The notes: generated from the sequence alone by a model not told the origin. DNA of 64,000 bases from Pelagomonas calceolata (GCA_918797485.1 CAKKNE010000005.1:4960001-5024000), one strand, 5' to 3'; positions 19,485 to 29,281 are shown, numbered from the stretch's first letter. Program-made: numbers and translations.

Positions 19485-20903
19485 CTAAGCCCGAAGAAGC
19501 GCCGGCCGGTCGAGCCGGAACGTCTCTAAAGAAAAAGGCAGCTTCACCCCCAGCGCGAGCGCCGCCGCGGCGTCGCCGATGGCCGGGCCCATCTTGAAGG
19601 CGTGGCCCGAGCCGCCGCCCGCCAATATGATAGGCGCGCCCGCGCCAGGAACTTTATCAAGCACGTAGTGGTAGTCCGGCGTCGTCGTGTAGAGGCAGGA
19701 CTCGCTCCGGAAGGGCGTGGCTTCCAGCCCCGGGAAGAAGCTCGCCACGAAGCGTTGGTTCGCTTCGATTATGGAAGGGTCGCCTTGATGATCGTGGCTC
19801 CGCAGCGCCTTCTCATCTAATGTTTGACCGACGTGGTGCGCCGCGACCTTGACGCCCTGTGTCTTGACGATGGGGATGCCGTAGTAGCCCAAATCGCCGA
19901 GGCCGTTGTTAAGATCCGAAATAAAAACGGGCATTCTTTTATAACCGTAGACAGCTTTACTTCCTTTCGGCTTGAAGTAGGACACCGTTTCCCGCGTCAC
20001 GGTCGTGGGTACATGAAGATTGAACCACTTTTTAGCTATTGAGGTCAGCCACGCGCCCGGCGCCACGATACAACTCCGGCCGACGATCCTTTCCTTATTT
20101 CCGAGGCGCACTTCAACAGAATCGGCCCGGCGCTTTACTGAAACAACATCAGAACCCTCCCTCACGTCTACCTTAAGCTTCCGCGCGAGTTCATAAGCTC
20201 TCGCCATCGCGACCTGTGTGGAAATCAAATTTTACGGCGCGTTCGTCGCGTCGTCCTCCACGCTATCGACGCGACGCTTGCTCGATGGCGTGGCGATGCC
20301 GGTTCATCACCACTCGACGGAGCCAGTGCACCCGACACGCTGGTTGATTTCCACACAGATCGCGACGTCGGCGAACAGTACCCCAAAGTCCGGCTGGTAC
20401 AGCGCCGTCGTGTTCTTCGGGGCCGAGAACTGGGGGAAGCGCTCCTTGAGCTTCTTTCTAGATAATTTCTCGTGCGCGAGGCCCCGCTTCCGGTAAATCT
20501 TGGTAAGATCATCTAAACCGCCGTGCGAGTCATAATTTCCACCTTGCCCGGAATAGAGCGAAACGCCGCCCGTGTGGGCCAGCACCTTGCTCGTCGCATC
20601 ATTCAGTTCGCCCCAGTAGGACAGCGACAGGTACATCATGTCGACGTAAATCTCGTCGGCGTACGCGAAGCGGTAGATGCGGCCGTCGCCGTGCGACGAG
20701 CCCCGCGCGTGGCCCTCCGTGTATTTCTCGACGAGGCAGACGGTCCTGTTCTGCCTTGCTGCCGCGATGGCGGACCAGACGCCCATGACGCCTCCTCCCA
20801 CCACTACAACGTCGTACTGCACGGGCTGCGGTTTGCGCAGCCGTTGTGCTGCCAATGCTGCGAGCGCTGCTGCTGCGGCGCCGAGTCGGAGGAGTATATG
20901 CAT
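19485..20903 (-). CDS. FAD-dependent amino-acid/sarcosine oxidase-like enzyme, one introner
   Basis: Exons 20903-20367 and 20213-19485 give 421 residues. The N-terminus is a hydrophobic segment (MHILLRLGAAAAALAALAAQ), then a dinucleotide fold YDVVVVGGGVMGVWSAIAA and a charged end of strand 2 (VCLVEKY), typical of the DAO family. GSSHGDGRIYRFAY matches the FAD-contacting region of monomeric sarcosine/pipecolate oxidases, and the C-terminal ILAGGGSGHAFKMGPAIGDAAAAL matches the second FAD motif. These enzymes oxidise N-methyl or cyclic amino acids, releasing hydrogen peroxide, often in peroxisomes; here the leader suggests membrane or secretory targeting. The intron lies at FAD|VAMARAY, phase 0. 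The substrate is not determined. Confidence 0.87.
20214..20358 (+). mobile_element. Introner element 4 (145 bp) in the oxidase gene
   Basis: Perfect terminal repeats CTGTGTGGAAATCAA / TTGATTTCCACACAG and perfect 8-bp target duplication ATCGCGAC (20206-20213 and 20359-20366). Intron on the coding strand 20366-20214 (153 bp), GT from the duplication (GTCGCGAT), AG from the element end. The element carries the ACGGCG...CACCCGACAC ends and the inverted core (CCACGCTATCGA...TCGATGGCGTGG). Antisense to the host. Confidence 0.93.
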
Positions 20904-21075
20904 TGTCTTGCTTTTGCGCAGCTGATGGCTGGTGTGGCTTTTTGGCTGTGATGGCTGTGGTGGCTTTTTGTTTGGACACAGCTGTGGCAGGCGGCCTCGC
21001 AGCGATCGTGGCAAGTACTGGGCGCGTGAATAGCCCAGCTATTGCAGCTCTTCGGCCGCTCGGCGCAAAGACCGA

Positions 21076-21097
21076 GCTAGCGGCAGATAGACACTAG
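21076..21097 (-). promoter_or_regulatory. Recurrent promoter motif, copy 6
   Basis: Minus strand reads CTAGTGTCTATC, TG, CCGCTAGC (two changes in the left half). Between divergent ATGs at 20903 (minus, 173 bp) and 21262 (plus, 165 bp). Confidence 0.65.
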
Positions 21098-21261
21098 CAG
21101 GCAGCCTTGCAAAGTCCGCAAGACCGGCGTAACCACCATACCACACGCCACACGTGCTGTAATAATTGCCATTCGTTCTCTATTTCGACATGCGTCGCAG
21201 CGCGCCAGACGCGCCTTCCATGAGATAGCATAAAGCAGCCAACCCAACCCAAGACATTAGG

Positions 21262-22347
21262 ATGGCGTCGGCGCGGCGCGTAAAAGCGATGCTCTACGGC
21301 ATCGCCGCAATATCAAGCATATCGTCAGCGCAGCGCATCGAGCACCCAGGCACCGGGGCCACGAGCCCCAACGCCTACTTCGTCATGGTCGGGCCCCTCG
21401 AGCCCCAGCGCGCCTACCACCCCTGGCTCGTGTCCGCGGTATCGATGGCGAACACCTTGAAAGACCACGGGTCGACGAGCGACTTTGTCCTTTTATTAGC
21501 GACGAAGCGGGATGGGCGGCCGCGCGAGACTGTAGATCTACTAGAAGAAGAAGAAGCCACTTTGCTCAAAACGGGCTGTCGGTGGCGCTACGCCCAACCA
21601 CCCGGTAAGAAACACCTGGCGGGCTACCACATGGGCCACTACAAATTGTTAGCGTGGCAGCACGTCGAGTATGCAACCATACAACTGTTGGACGCCGATT
21701 TACTGCCCGTCAACAACCTAGATCCGCTCTTCTCATTGACAAAAGCTTTGAACACCGAAGTCGTAGCGTGCCCGGGCAAGGTCGCTCCATTGAATGCAGG
21801 ATGGGTTTTAATACGACCATCACTGACAACGTTCGAAGGTTTACTGAAAACGCTCGATATAATGAGAAGGACGAATCGCGACGCGCCCTACGGCCATGCT
21901 ATGAAGACGCCCTGGCGCGCGGCGACGGGGGCCGCGGGCGGCAGCGACTGGCGCTTCTTCGATGTCTTCGGGAACCAAGGGCACATGTACGACTACTTTC
22001 GGTTCGAGGCGAAGAGCTTGAGCGTCATCACGCAGTCGACGCAGAACGGCACGCGGGTCTTCTCATATAAAGATGAGGAGCGCATCCTTGATGAATTGCC
22101 GTCCGTGTTGGACGCGGCGTTTCCGTGCCCGTTCCCAGTGCGGGGCAAGCGCGCGCCCAGTGGGTTGGCCTACCACCACTTCACGGGGTCGCGGAAGCCC
22201 TGGCGGCCCTTCACGCCGTCGAACGCGAAGTACCGGGCCTGGTACGCGGCGGCGTCGCGGCGGGGCGCGGACCTGGGGATTCTGGAGGGGTTGTTTCCTT
22301 CCGTGCCGCGGGACGTGCTGCGGGACGCGGCGACTCGTGCTTTGTAA
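21262..22347 (+). CDS. Glycosyltransferase family 8 (glycogenin-like)
   Basis: 361 residues. An N-terminal hydrophobic segment suggests a signal peptide or Golgi anchor. The GT8 fold is visible: SMANTLK and FVLLLATKRDG early, the metal-binding DxD motif in QLLDADLLPVNNLDPLF near residue 143, NAGWVLIRPS near 178, and HHFTGSRKPW near 305, the family's closing H..G..KPW motif. GT8 enzymes transfer sugars from UDP-glucose, -xylose or -galactose onto proteins or glycans with retention of configuration. The acceptor cannot be inferred. It is divergent from the oxidase gene and shares a promoter motif with it. Confidence 0.87.
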   Translation: MASARRVKAMLYGIAAISSISSAQRIEHPGTGATSPNAYFVMVGPLEPQRAYHPWLVSAVSMANTLKDHGSTSDFVLLLATKRDGRPRETVDLLEEEEATLLKTGCRWRYAQPPGKKHLAGYHMGHYKLLAWQHVEYATIQLLDADLLPVNNLDPLFSLTKALNTEVVACPGKVAPLNAGWVLIRPSLTTFEGLLKTLDIMRRTNRDAPYGHAMKTPWRAATGAAGGSDWRFFDVFGNQGHMYDYFRFEAKSLSVITQSTQNGTRVFSYKDEERILDELPSVLDAAFPCPFPVRGKRAPSGLAYHHFTGSRKPWRPFTPSNAKYRAWYAAASRRGADLGILEGLFPSVPRDVLRDAATRAL

Positions 22348-22452
22348 TAATTTTGGTTTTGTGATGGATGACCTCGCGTCGGCGGCGTGCATGCAAGCCA
22401 GCATTTGTCCTGAACTGTGTAAACAAGGAAAATCATGATCTTACAGGAATAC

Positions 22453-22757
22453 CTATCTTTCAAGGCCAAACTCGCGTAAGGCATGCCCTACCATACGAAG
22501 ATCAAGATCATCGAGTCGCCAGTCCAATTGCTCGTTCAAGGCCGTCCGCAATAGGTCTGTAATTTCTCGCGTCATCGGATGCGCGGGGCCCATGACGCGC
22601 CGAATTCGGGTATGTAGGTCCACGAGCCGTCCAACCGCTAGGCGTAGGCACGCTCTGGAGCCGATTCCGTGGGAATGACCGAAGAAATGGTAGAGGTACG
22701 TGGCGCGGGATTCCTCCAACTGCGGCCGCAACGTACGCATCGGGTGCGTCCGAGGGC
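22453..22757 (-). pseudogene. Fragment resembling the C-terminal end of kinesin-light-chain-type TPR proteins
   Basis: A minus frame ending at 22453 encodes LEESRATYLYHFFG...LVDLHTRIRRVMGPAHPMTREITDLLRTAL. The R.V.G.AHP.T......LR.AL pattern matches the last repeats of kinesin-light-chain/NPHP3-type TPR proteins, and similar ends occur at 28964-29281 and 60474-60959. It begins where the Grc3 frame degenerates, about 22750. No start of its own is convincing. Probably a relic fused to or abutting the truncated Grc3 gene. Confidence 0.4.
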
Positions 22758-23403
22758 GTGGTGGCGCCCAGATAAATCCGCCGCTCAAAATTGTTTTCGT
22801 GAGACGTCTCCGCGAGGAAGGGGCCGTCCAAGACCCTTAATGAGACGAAGCCCGGCGGGCCGCTCAGAGGCTGGCCACAATCCAAATCGAGCAAGGCGAC
22901 TTTTTGTGTGGACGCGTTGGCCAGGTAGCGGCAGAGCGTCGACTTGCCCGCGTTCTGGCCGCCGAGGGCCATCACCGAATTGATGCTTGCGAACCTTAAT
23001 GCAGCCTCGCGCCAGGGCTGCGGCTCGGCGAGGGGCCGCCAGCTGATCGCGTTCTCGACGAGTGCCACGGCCACGCCCTCGAAACGCTCGACGCCGGGCA
23101 CGTCCGGCGCCTCGGTGACCGCCAATTGTTGATTCGCTGCTGCAGTCACCTCGACGACGACCGGGCGGTTATCAGCCAAGGCGGACCGACAAACACTTCA
23201 TCGCCGGCGCGCTCGTAGCGGAGCACGAGCGCCGGGCTCGTCGCGTGCGCGCGTACGGTTTGATTTTGTCGCAAGACGTGGCCGTGGACCGCCGCGGCGC
23301 CCCGGAGGCAGCGCAGCGTCACGGCGCCGCGCAGCGCGAGCGGCGCGTCGGGGGCGACGCGCAGGAGGAGGCGGTCTGCCGAGGCCCAGGCGAAGGGCTC
23401 TGC
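22750..23403 (-). CDS. Truncated Grc3/NOL9-like polynucleotide 5'-kinase
   Basis: Exons about 23403-23187 and 23139-22750, joined by a putative 47-bp GT...CTGCAG intron that reconciles two frames (DEVFV|AANQQL). The N-terminal part resembles the beta-rich domain of NOL9 (ALRGAVTLRCLRGAAAVHGHVL). The P-loop domain follows: GGQNAGKSTLCRYLAN, LLDLDCGQP...PPGFVSL and YLGATTPSDAPDAYV. Grc3/NOL9 phosphorylates RNA 5' ends during ITS2 processing of pre-rRNA. The family is normally over 500 residues, but here the frame breaks down after about 220, before the rest of the kinase core and the C-terminal domain, so this is either a pseudogene or a gene with an undetected rearrangement. Confidence 0.6.
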
Positions 23404-23573
23404 CATCTTTTTGCTGTGCGCAGCGTGCGTGTGCAGCGCGACGCGGTGGGCGCAGCGATGGCGATCACGAGCCCTGCTTGGTCGCAGTGGAGATTTCACT
23501 AGCAGTGCTGCCTATCAAGCGTTGCCACTCGCTGTTGCTGCCGCTACGCGTTTGCTCGGCTGGCGGCGCTTTA

Positions 23574-23596
23574 GCTAGCGGCCAGTAAGACACTAG
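23574..23596 (-). promoter_or_regulatory. Recurrent promoter motif, copy 7
   Basis: Minus strand reads CTAGTGTCTTAC, TGG, CCGCTAGC. Between divergent ATGs at 23403 (minus, 171 bp) and 23774 (plus, 178 bp). Confidence 0.7.
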
Positions 23597-23773
23597 CAAG
23601 CGGCTCGTTTTTGCCGTGTGAAGCTCCTGCGCTGCTGTCAGCGCGTAGAGCGCCCCAGAACTTTGCGCGAGGGCAACGACACACGACTCTTGCCGCAGCG
23701 AGCGAGCGCGCTGAGAACGCCGTCTAGCCGTCGTCGCGCGGCACGCACAAACCAGAAGCAGCCGTTTGCAACG

Positions 23774-25543
23774 ATGGTGAAGAAGCAGGGCTCCAAGACC
23801 ACGGGCGGCACGCCGCCGAAGAAGAAGTTCGGCAAAAAAGCGGCGCCCGACACTTACGAGGCCGACAAGAAGGTGATAGAGACGTTCTGCAAGCGGCGCG
23901 AGAACCGCGGGCTGGGCCAGAAAGACCTAGCGAGGAGGGCGTGCGAAAAATTGGGTTTCAACGCCATGTCGTTCAGCGCCGTGGAGGGCTACATTAAAAA
24001 TGCGAAGCTGGTGTCCGCCGCGGCCAAGGCCGCAAACAAGAAGGCCAAAATGCCGGCACACGCCAAAATCGACCTGAAAACGGTGACGGTCAAGGAGATG
24101 GTTAAGGAGGAGGACGGCTACGCCGTGCCGACCTACCCTTTAACTTTGACATCCGATAGCTCGACGAACAAGCACCCCAACAGCGCGCCGCTGCGCGGCG
24201 AACCGGTGCGGATCGTCGGCGAGGGCAAGGCGGCCGTAGACGATGCGCTAGAGAAGGCGTTCGACCGGAACCGCGTCATATTGAGCTACGTCGGCGACCA
24301 CGGCGCCGAGTTCGCGGCGCTACTAGAAGACCTCGAGGAGAGCGATCCGGAGCGCTACGAGCGGCTCGTCGCCATAAAAGAAAAGTATGACGACGTGCCA
24401 AGCTTCCGGTTCGAGACCGGCCGGCACGCCTCCGGCATCCCGGGCGTCCATCGCATGAAACGCAAGGGCCAGCCCGACCGCCTCGTCATCATCATCAAAG
24501 GTTCTCCTTTCGAGGGCGATAGCGAGGACGACACGCCCGAGGGCCGCAAAATAATCGAGGCGAAGGTCGCGGGGAGCTACTCGAGGACGCTGGAGCGGGC
24601 CCCGGTGCTCGCCAAGGCCGAAGAAGCCCTCCAGAACGGCGCGACCGAGGAGTCGCTCGTCGCCGAGAGCGACTTGTCCTTGGTGCCGGGCGCGGAGCCG
24701 GGCGCGGCGCGGGCGTCGCGGGGCCGGGCCACGGAGCGGGCGCCGCGGGCGTCGGCGCCCAGGAAGCGGGCGGCGTCGGCGCCGGCGCCCACGACCAAAC
24801 GGCCGAAGAGAGACGAGATGGACCGGCTGGCCCAGTTGGCGTTGCGCCGGGTGCATGCTGCTGCGGCGGCTGCGCGGCGCAAAGGCGTCGCGATCGCGTT
24901 TACGGACGAGACCATGCGCGCGTTCGAAAGATTATGCACGGCGTCCTCCAAGAAGACGCCGCCGACCGACCGGCCGACGGTCGAGAGTTACAAGGACGTG
25001 ATTCAGCCGCTGCAGGAGGCTTTAGATGAGCTGTGGGACGCGCTGGACATCGACTCGGAGTCAGTGATGCTCTGGGGGCCGTGCCCGCCGACGGAGTGCC
25101 TCGGCCAGGCGCCGGAGACGAAGCCCATGATGGGCACCGCGTGGAACGCGGTCATGGCGGGCGGCTGGGCGGGGGGCGTCAACGATGCGTCGGAACACGA
25201 CTCCTTCGTCGCGGCCCTCGACGGCCACTGCCGGGACCGCGGGCTACTGAAGCATTTCCTAGAAAGGCGCTACGGGGCCGTGCTCACGCCGTATCAGTAC
25301 GCCGAGCTCGCGCCGGCGTGGTGCGTCGACGTCGCCATCGACTTCAATGATAGAGAGATGTCGGTGCCGGTGCTGGAGGGCGTCTTCCTGCGGCCCAAGG
25401 CGCTCGCGAATCGCTGGCGCCACGGGATGCGCCGGTCCGAGTGGGTCCGGTACATGGGCGCTGGTCGCGTGGACGCTATCGTCGCGCGCTACTCCGCGGC
25501 GACGAACCTGCTGCGCGCCGACGAGCACGCGGGCTTCGCCTAG
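23774..25543 (+). CDS. Unknown basic protein with conserved C-terminal domain
   Basis: 589 residues from the ATG at 23774 (MVKKQGSKTTGG...). The first 100 residues are Lys-rich. Residues about 110-300 contain a mixed domain (RVILSYVGDHGAEFAALLEDLEE, GRHASGIPGVHRMKRK). A long Ala/Arg/Pro-rich linker follows, then a C-terminal domain of about 220 residues with regular aromatic and acidic content (ELWDALDIDSESVMLWGPCPP, WCVDVAIDFNDREMSVPVLEGVFL). I do not recognise the domains. Low Arg clustering in the C-terminus and consistent reading support a real gene. Nuclear location is plausible from the basic N-terminus but is inference. Confidence 0.65.
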   Translation: MVKKQGSKTTGGTPPKKKFGKKAAPDTYEADKKVIETFCKRRENRGLGQKDLARRACEKLGFNAMSFSAVEGYIKNAKLVSAAAKAANKKAKMPAHAKIDLKTVTVKEMVKEEDGYAVPTYPLTLTSDSSTNKHPNSAPLRGEPVRIVGEGKAAVDDALEKAFDRNRVILSYVGDHGAEFAALLEDLEESDPERYERLVAIKEKYDDVPSFRFETGRHASGIPGVHRMKRKGQPDRLVIIIKGSPFEGDSEDDTPEGRKIIEAKVAGSYSRTLERAPVLAKAEEALQNGATEESLVAESDLSLVPGAEPGAARASRGRATERAPRASAPRKRAASAPAPTTKRPKRDEMDRLAQLALRRVHAAAAAARRKGVAIAFTDETMRAFERLCTASSKKTPPTDRPTVESYKDVIQPLQEALDELWDALDIDSESVMLWGPCPPTECLGQAPETKPMMGTAWNAVMAGGWAGGVNDASEHDSFVAALDGHCRDRGLLKHFLERRYGAVLTPYQYAELAPAWCVDVAIDFNDREMSVPVLEGVFLRPKALANRWRHGMRRSEWVRYMGAGRVDAIVARYSAATNLLRADEHAGFA

Positions 25544-25705
25544 TCCGTCCCGGGACGTTGCCGACCGCTGCCGCCAAGCCTGGTAGCGCTGTCCTTAAGA
25601 AGCTGTTACGTAACTCGCGAGTCTATCTACGGGGAGGACTCGCCGCCGCGGAACGCCGCGGCGCAATCTCGATCTGCCCCCCCCCCAGGCGGACCGGCGT
25701 CTCTA

Positions 25706-26077
25706 TTGTCTTGGGGAGGACTGAAAGGACGAGAAACAAACGAAAATAACGATGCGCGTGAAACCCGAATTGATTTTGGCACAAACTCCTGCTTTGACCT
25801 GTTTTACGCCCAAAACTCGACGACCGTGACGTATCTGCAACGAAGCGCCTACGAGCTTTTCTCGCGAGACGCGGAGTCGCGCGGTGTACGTTACACGCGC
25901 AGGTGCGCGAGCCCGTGGTCCGTCATCTTCGACTTCGACAAGCGGAATAATTTTTATTCCGACTACGTGCACATGCTGGGCAAGGTGCGCGTCTACTCGC
26001 CCGAGGTCATGAAGGTGGCCGCGGCGTGGCTCCGGAAGGCGGTCCGCAGAATGTCCAAGTGCGTGAACGTGGCCTAG
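25706..26077 (+). CDS. Hypothetical protein
   Basis: 123 codons from the first ATG, ending TAG at 26075-26077. The middle (FYAQNSTTVTYLQRSAYELFSR, WSVIFDFDKRNNFYSDYVHML) has the aromatic and acidic balance of real protein, unlike most shadow frames here, but no family is recognised and no promoter motif is near. It may be a fragment or an exon of a larger gene. Confidence 0.35.
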   Translation: MSWGGLKGRETNENNDARETRIDFGTNSCFDLFYAQNSTTVTYLQRSAYELFSRDAESRGVRYTRRCASPWSVIFDFDKRNNFYSDYVHMLGKVRVYSPEVMKVAAAWLRKAVRRMSKCVNVA

Positions 26078-26440
26078 ACGCGTAGTCGTATGACACAAAC
26101 CACCCTCTTGTAAGAACTTAGAACCGCAGCGACTTGGGGTGCTCATCGTTTCGTTACTAGGCACTAACGCCCAACAACTGACGTCAAACTAGCCCGGGCG
26201 GTGGCGGCGAGCGACGCCTCGGCCGCGCCGAAGGCGGGGGCCGGCGGCGGCGATCGCGCCGATGGCGTTCCGCTCGTGGACGCCGGCGCCGAGGCGCGCG
26301 GGTCCGTCGACGATGGTCGCGTCTGCGGCGCATCAAGGCGAAGATGATGGCGGGCAAGTGAGTCCTCTCTGGACGGCCGCGCGCGAGAGACCCCCTCCTC
26401 GTCCCGCATATAACGATGCACCTTACACAACCAGGGTTCG

Positions 26441-26464
26441 CTAGTGTCTTACTGGGGCGCTAGC
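26441..26464 (+). promoter_or_regulatory. Recurrent promoter motif, copy 8
   Basis: CTAGTGTCTTAC, TGGGG, CGCTAGC: spacer one base longer and the first C of the right half lost. 160 bp upstream of the Hsp110-like ATG at 26624. Confidence 0.65.
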
Positions 26465-26623
26465 TCGATCGATGGACATCGCAGTGATTTAGAGGTCGTA
26501 CCCGTGGGTTCACTGCAACGAGGAAAGCCAGCGTTGGTGCAAGGCATCGCCACGACCACAAAGCTTTGTAACGCGACATCTGAGCCTGCAACCGCACATC
26601 TCAAGCACGAAACTGCAGCAGTC

Positions 26624-28939
26624 ATGGCGCCACCATGCATCGGCATCGACTTAGGTGCAGCAAAAACGATGGTCGTAGGAGAAACGGGCGAGATCGTGCG
26701 TAATGAGCTCGGCGGCCACAGTTCGGCGTCGCTCGTCGGCTTTAGTGGAGACGAGAGGTATGTGGGAGAGGGCGCCGTGGCGCAGCTCGCGACGAATGCC
26801 AAGAACACGGCGCGCATCGGCGAGCGCCTTCACGGCCGTGCCGAGGGTGGCGGCTTCACGGCGTTCTACGCCGGCGCCGAGACAGCCATTGCTGATGACG
26901 CTCTAGCAGCGGCACTACTGAGGAACGTCGGCTCATTAGCGAACAAAACCTTCGGCGGCGTCCAGGCGACGGCCCTAGTCGTGCCTAACGCCTGGGAGGA
27001 GTCGCAAATCGCCACGCTAGCTAGAGCGGCAGCAGCCGGGCTCGACGGTGGCGTGGAGTTTGTGAAGGCAGATTCATGCTTAAGGCTGGCCTACGAGAAG
27101 CGCCACGCGACGAACCTGGAGAAGGACGAGACTAGAGTTGTGGCCTTTGTGGACGTTGGTAGGTGTGCTGCCTCTTGCGTCGTGTGCTCCTTTACCCAGG
27201 AAGAATCGTCGATCCTAGCGTCCGAAGCTTCTACCGATGGCACTTACGCGGGCACCGCAGCCTTAGATGCGTTGGTCTACGACTACTTGCTCATAAAACT
27301 GCCGAAGGGCGTCGACAAACCGGTAGCAGGATCGAAGAAGGGTCTGCGACTACTAAATGCCTGTGAAAGATTGCGAGTACTCCTGTCAACCATGGATTTA
27401 GCTAAAGTGACCTGCGAGAACTTGGGGGAGGAAAGGGACGTGCCCCTAGAATTAACGAGAAAGGAGCTCGAGGAGGTCTGCGCGCCTGCGCTGAAGGGTT
27501 TATATCACTTGTTGGAACGAGCCAAAATGGGCGCCGGCATGGTCGTCGACGCCGTCGAACTGGTGGGGGGCGGGTCGCGCGTCTGTGCGGTCCGTAATTG
27601 CGCGGGCGAGGTCTTCGGCACGTCCACTTTCGGCGCGAAGATGGACGACGCGTCGTTAGCTCATGGGGCTGCCTTAGCTCTGGCGACGGAGCGCGACGCG
27701 CGGAAGAACGTCTGGTTGCAACGAGAGGCGCTTGTTGCCGCGCAATCGAGGTCTCATGAGAACACGAAGTTGCTGGACGAGGCGAAGGCAAACCTGGACA
27801 AGGAGGAGAAGGCCGCGGCGTTCAAGGCGCAAGAAGCGGCCGCGGAGAAACCGGAGAACGGCGACGGCGACGAGGCCCCGGTGCCCGCCGCGGAAGACGC
27901 GCCCGAGTCGACGCTGCAGATCCGCGTCCGCGTCCTCTCGCAAAAAGCTGAGGATTTGAAGGCGGACGAGCGGAAGGTGACTTCCGCACTAGAACAAGCC
28001 GCGGACGTCGCTGATAGAGCTGCGAAGGTCTTAGCCACAAGGCCCGAGACCGACGCGGTTGAGCTGAGGAAAGCCGAGGACGCCATGTGTGAGAGGGACG
28101 AAGGTGTGCGATTGGTCGCGGAGCAGCGGAACGCCCTCGAGACGTGTGTCTTGGAATTACGGGCCGCGAAGAACGGCTCGCACTACAAGCTTTTTGAGGA
28201 GAAGGCGGTGGAATTTGGTGACTTACTCCAGGCCGCCGAGGACTGGCTCTGGTCGGACGAGGCGTCGAACGCCGACGCCATCGCGCAGAAGAAGGAGCAG
28301 GTCCTCGCGGATGCCAAAGCTCTGGTACCGGAGTACTTCGCCAAGGTCGAGGCGGAGCGGTTAGCTACTGAAAAAGAACTAGAAAAGGAAGCGGCGACGG
28401 CGACGAACGAGGATGATGATGATGAGCGAAGGGAGGATCGCATCAACGCGGATACGCGAAAGTTGAAATTCGCCGACCGATTTCGATTGGTCGAGAAAAA
28501 TAAAGCGGAGGGCACGGAGTTATTTAAAGATGGCAATATTCATCATGCCGCCAAACGGTATAAGGACGCTCTAGGTCATGCCTCGAAGCTGCGGGAGTAC
28601 GACTTGGGACCCGACGACGCCGCGAAGACCAAAAAGATAAAGGTGGACTTACATGTGAACATGGCCCTGTGCTGGACGAAGCTCCAGAACAACGACCAAG
28701 CTTTAAAGAGTGCCGGCGAAGCCCTGGCCCTGGAACCGGCCCACCCGAAGGCCCTTTACCGAAGAGCCGCGCTCTACGAAAAAACCTCAAAATTCGACGA
28801 GGCCAAGGCCGACCTCAAACAGGTCTTGAAGGCCAACGAGGCCGACAAGGCCGCGCTTGCCCTCATGAAGCGCGTCGACGCGCAGCTCGCGCGGCAAAAG
28901 GCGAAAGCCAAAAAGATGGCGGCGAAGATGTTCGCCTAG
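26624..28939 (+). CDS. Hsp110-like ATPase fused to a C-terminal TPR domain
   Basis: 771 residues from the ATG at 26624. The nucleotide-binding domain (about 1-350) has phosphate-1 GIDLGAAKT and adenosine motif VELVGGGSRV (near 314). Phosphate-2 reads VAFVDVGRCAASCVVCSF, the Hsp110-type variant rather than the Hsp70 DLGGGT. An acidic/charged stretch (about 350-435) follows where Hsp70/Hsp110 have the beta-sandwich substrate domain; no beta-sandwich is visible. A helical lid matching Hsp110/Hsp70 is present (QRNALETCVLELR, EDWLWSDEAS, near 500-540). Residues about 624-760 form TPR repeats like those of FKBP/STIP co-chaperones (AEGTELFKDG..., HVNMALCWTKL, LEPAHPKALYRRAALYEK). Hsp110 proteins exchange nucleotide on Hsp70; the TPR could bind an EEVD tail, joining both functions. 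That is inference. Confidence 0.88.
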   Translation: MAPPCIGIDLGAAKTMVVGETGEIVRNELGGHSSASLVGFSGDERYVGEGAVAQLATNAKNTARIGERLHGRAEGGGFTAFYAGAETAIADDALAAALLRNVGSLANKTFGGVQATALVVPNAWEESQIATLARAAAAGLDGGVEFVKADSCLRLAYEKRHATNLEKDETRVVAFVDVGRCAASCVVCSFTQEESSILASEASTDGTYAGTAALDALVYDYLLIKLPKGVDKPVAGSKKGLRLLNACERLRVLLSTMDLAKVTCENLGEERDVPLELTRKELEEVCAPALKGLYHLLERAKMGAGMVVDAVELVGGGSRVCAVRNCAGEVFGTSTFGAKMDDASLAHGAALALATERDARKNVWLQREALVAAQSRSHENTKLLDEAKANLDKEEKAAAFKAQEAAAEKPENGDGDEAPVPAAEDAPESTLQIRVRVLSQKAEDLKADERKVTSALEQAADVADRAAKVLATRPETDAVELRKAEDAMCERDEGVRLVAEQRNALETCVLELRAAKNGSHYKLFEEKAVEFGDLLQAAEDWLWSDEASNADAIAQKKEQVLADAKALVPEYFAKVEAERLATEKELEKEAATATNEDDDDERREDRINADTRKLKFADRFRLVEKNKAEGTELFKDGNIHHAAKRYKDALGHASKLREYDLGPDDAAKTKKIKVDLHVNMALCWTKLQNNDQALKSAGEALALEPAHPKALYRRAALYEKTSKFDEAKADLKQVLKANEADKAALALMKRVDAQLARQKAKAKKMAAKMFA

Positions 28940-28963
28940 GGCGTTTTAATATTGGAAGTTTTC

Positions 28964-29281
28964 TTAGTCGTCGGCGGCGTTCTCGGGAAGCGATGGCGTG
29001 CCGCGGGCGCGGAGCGCGGCTCCGAGCGTCACAAGCGAGCGTCGCAAGGATTCATCAATCAACGTTGTGGTCGGGTGCGCACCGCCGAGCACGCGCCGCG
29101 CGGTCGGTTCGATCTCCTCGAGCGTCGCCACGGCCTCGCGGAGGTCGTCGAGCGTGGCGGCGGGGTCCAGGTGGAGCGCATCCGCGTAGAGTGTTGAAGT
29201 TTGTTGGACTTGCAAATCGGGTTCACACCATTTTCGGCCGAAGGAGGACCTGCTGAGTGTTGAGGGTTCTGAGGGACTCAT
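28964..29281 (-). pseudogene. Kinesin-light-chain-type TPR C-terminal remnant
   Basis: The last 80 or so residues (TLDDLREAVATLEEIEPTARRVLGGAHPTTTLIDESLRRSL...) closely parallel the end of the TPR gene at 60474 (TLDDLREAANELEDLAPTALRVLGSAHP...). The first 30 residues have no TPR character and the frame lacks the upstream repeats, so this looks like a 3' remnant. It overlaps the 5' side of the gene at 29395. Confidence 0.5.

Larger units (their letters stand above)
25544..26623. other. Mostly unassigned region upstream of the Hsp110-like gene
   Basis: About 1.1 kb. It holds a weak hypothetical frame (25706-26077, listed separately), a homopolymeric C run near 25678, and one promoter motif at 26441. 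The stretch 26160-26440 is GC-rich with short open frames on both strands but no recognisable product. Confidence 0.4.
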
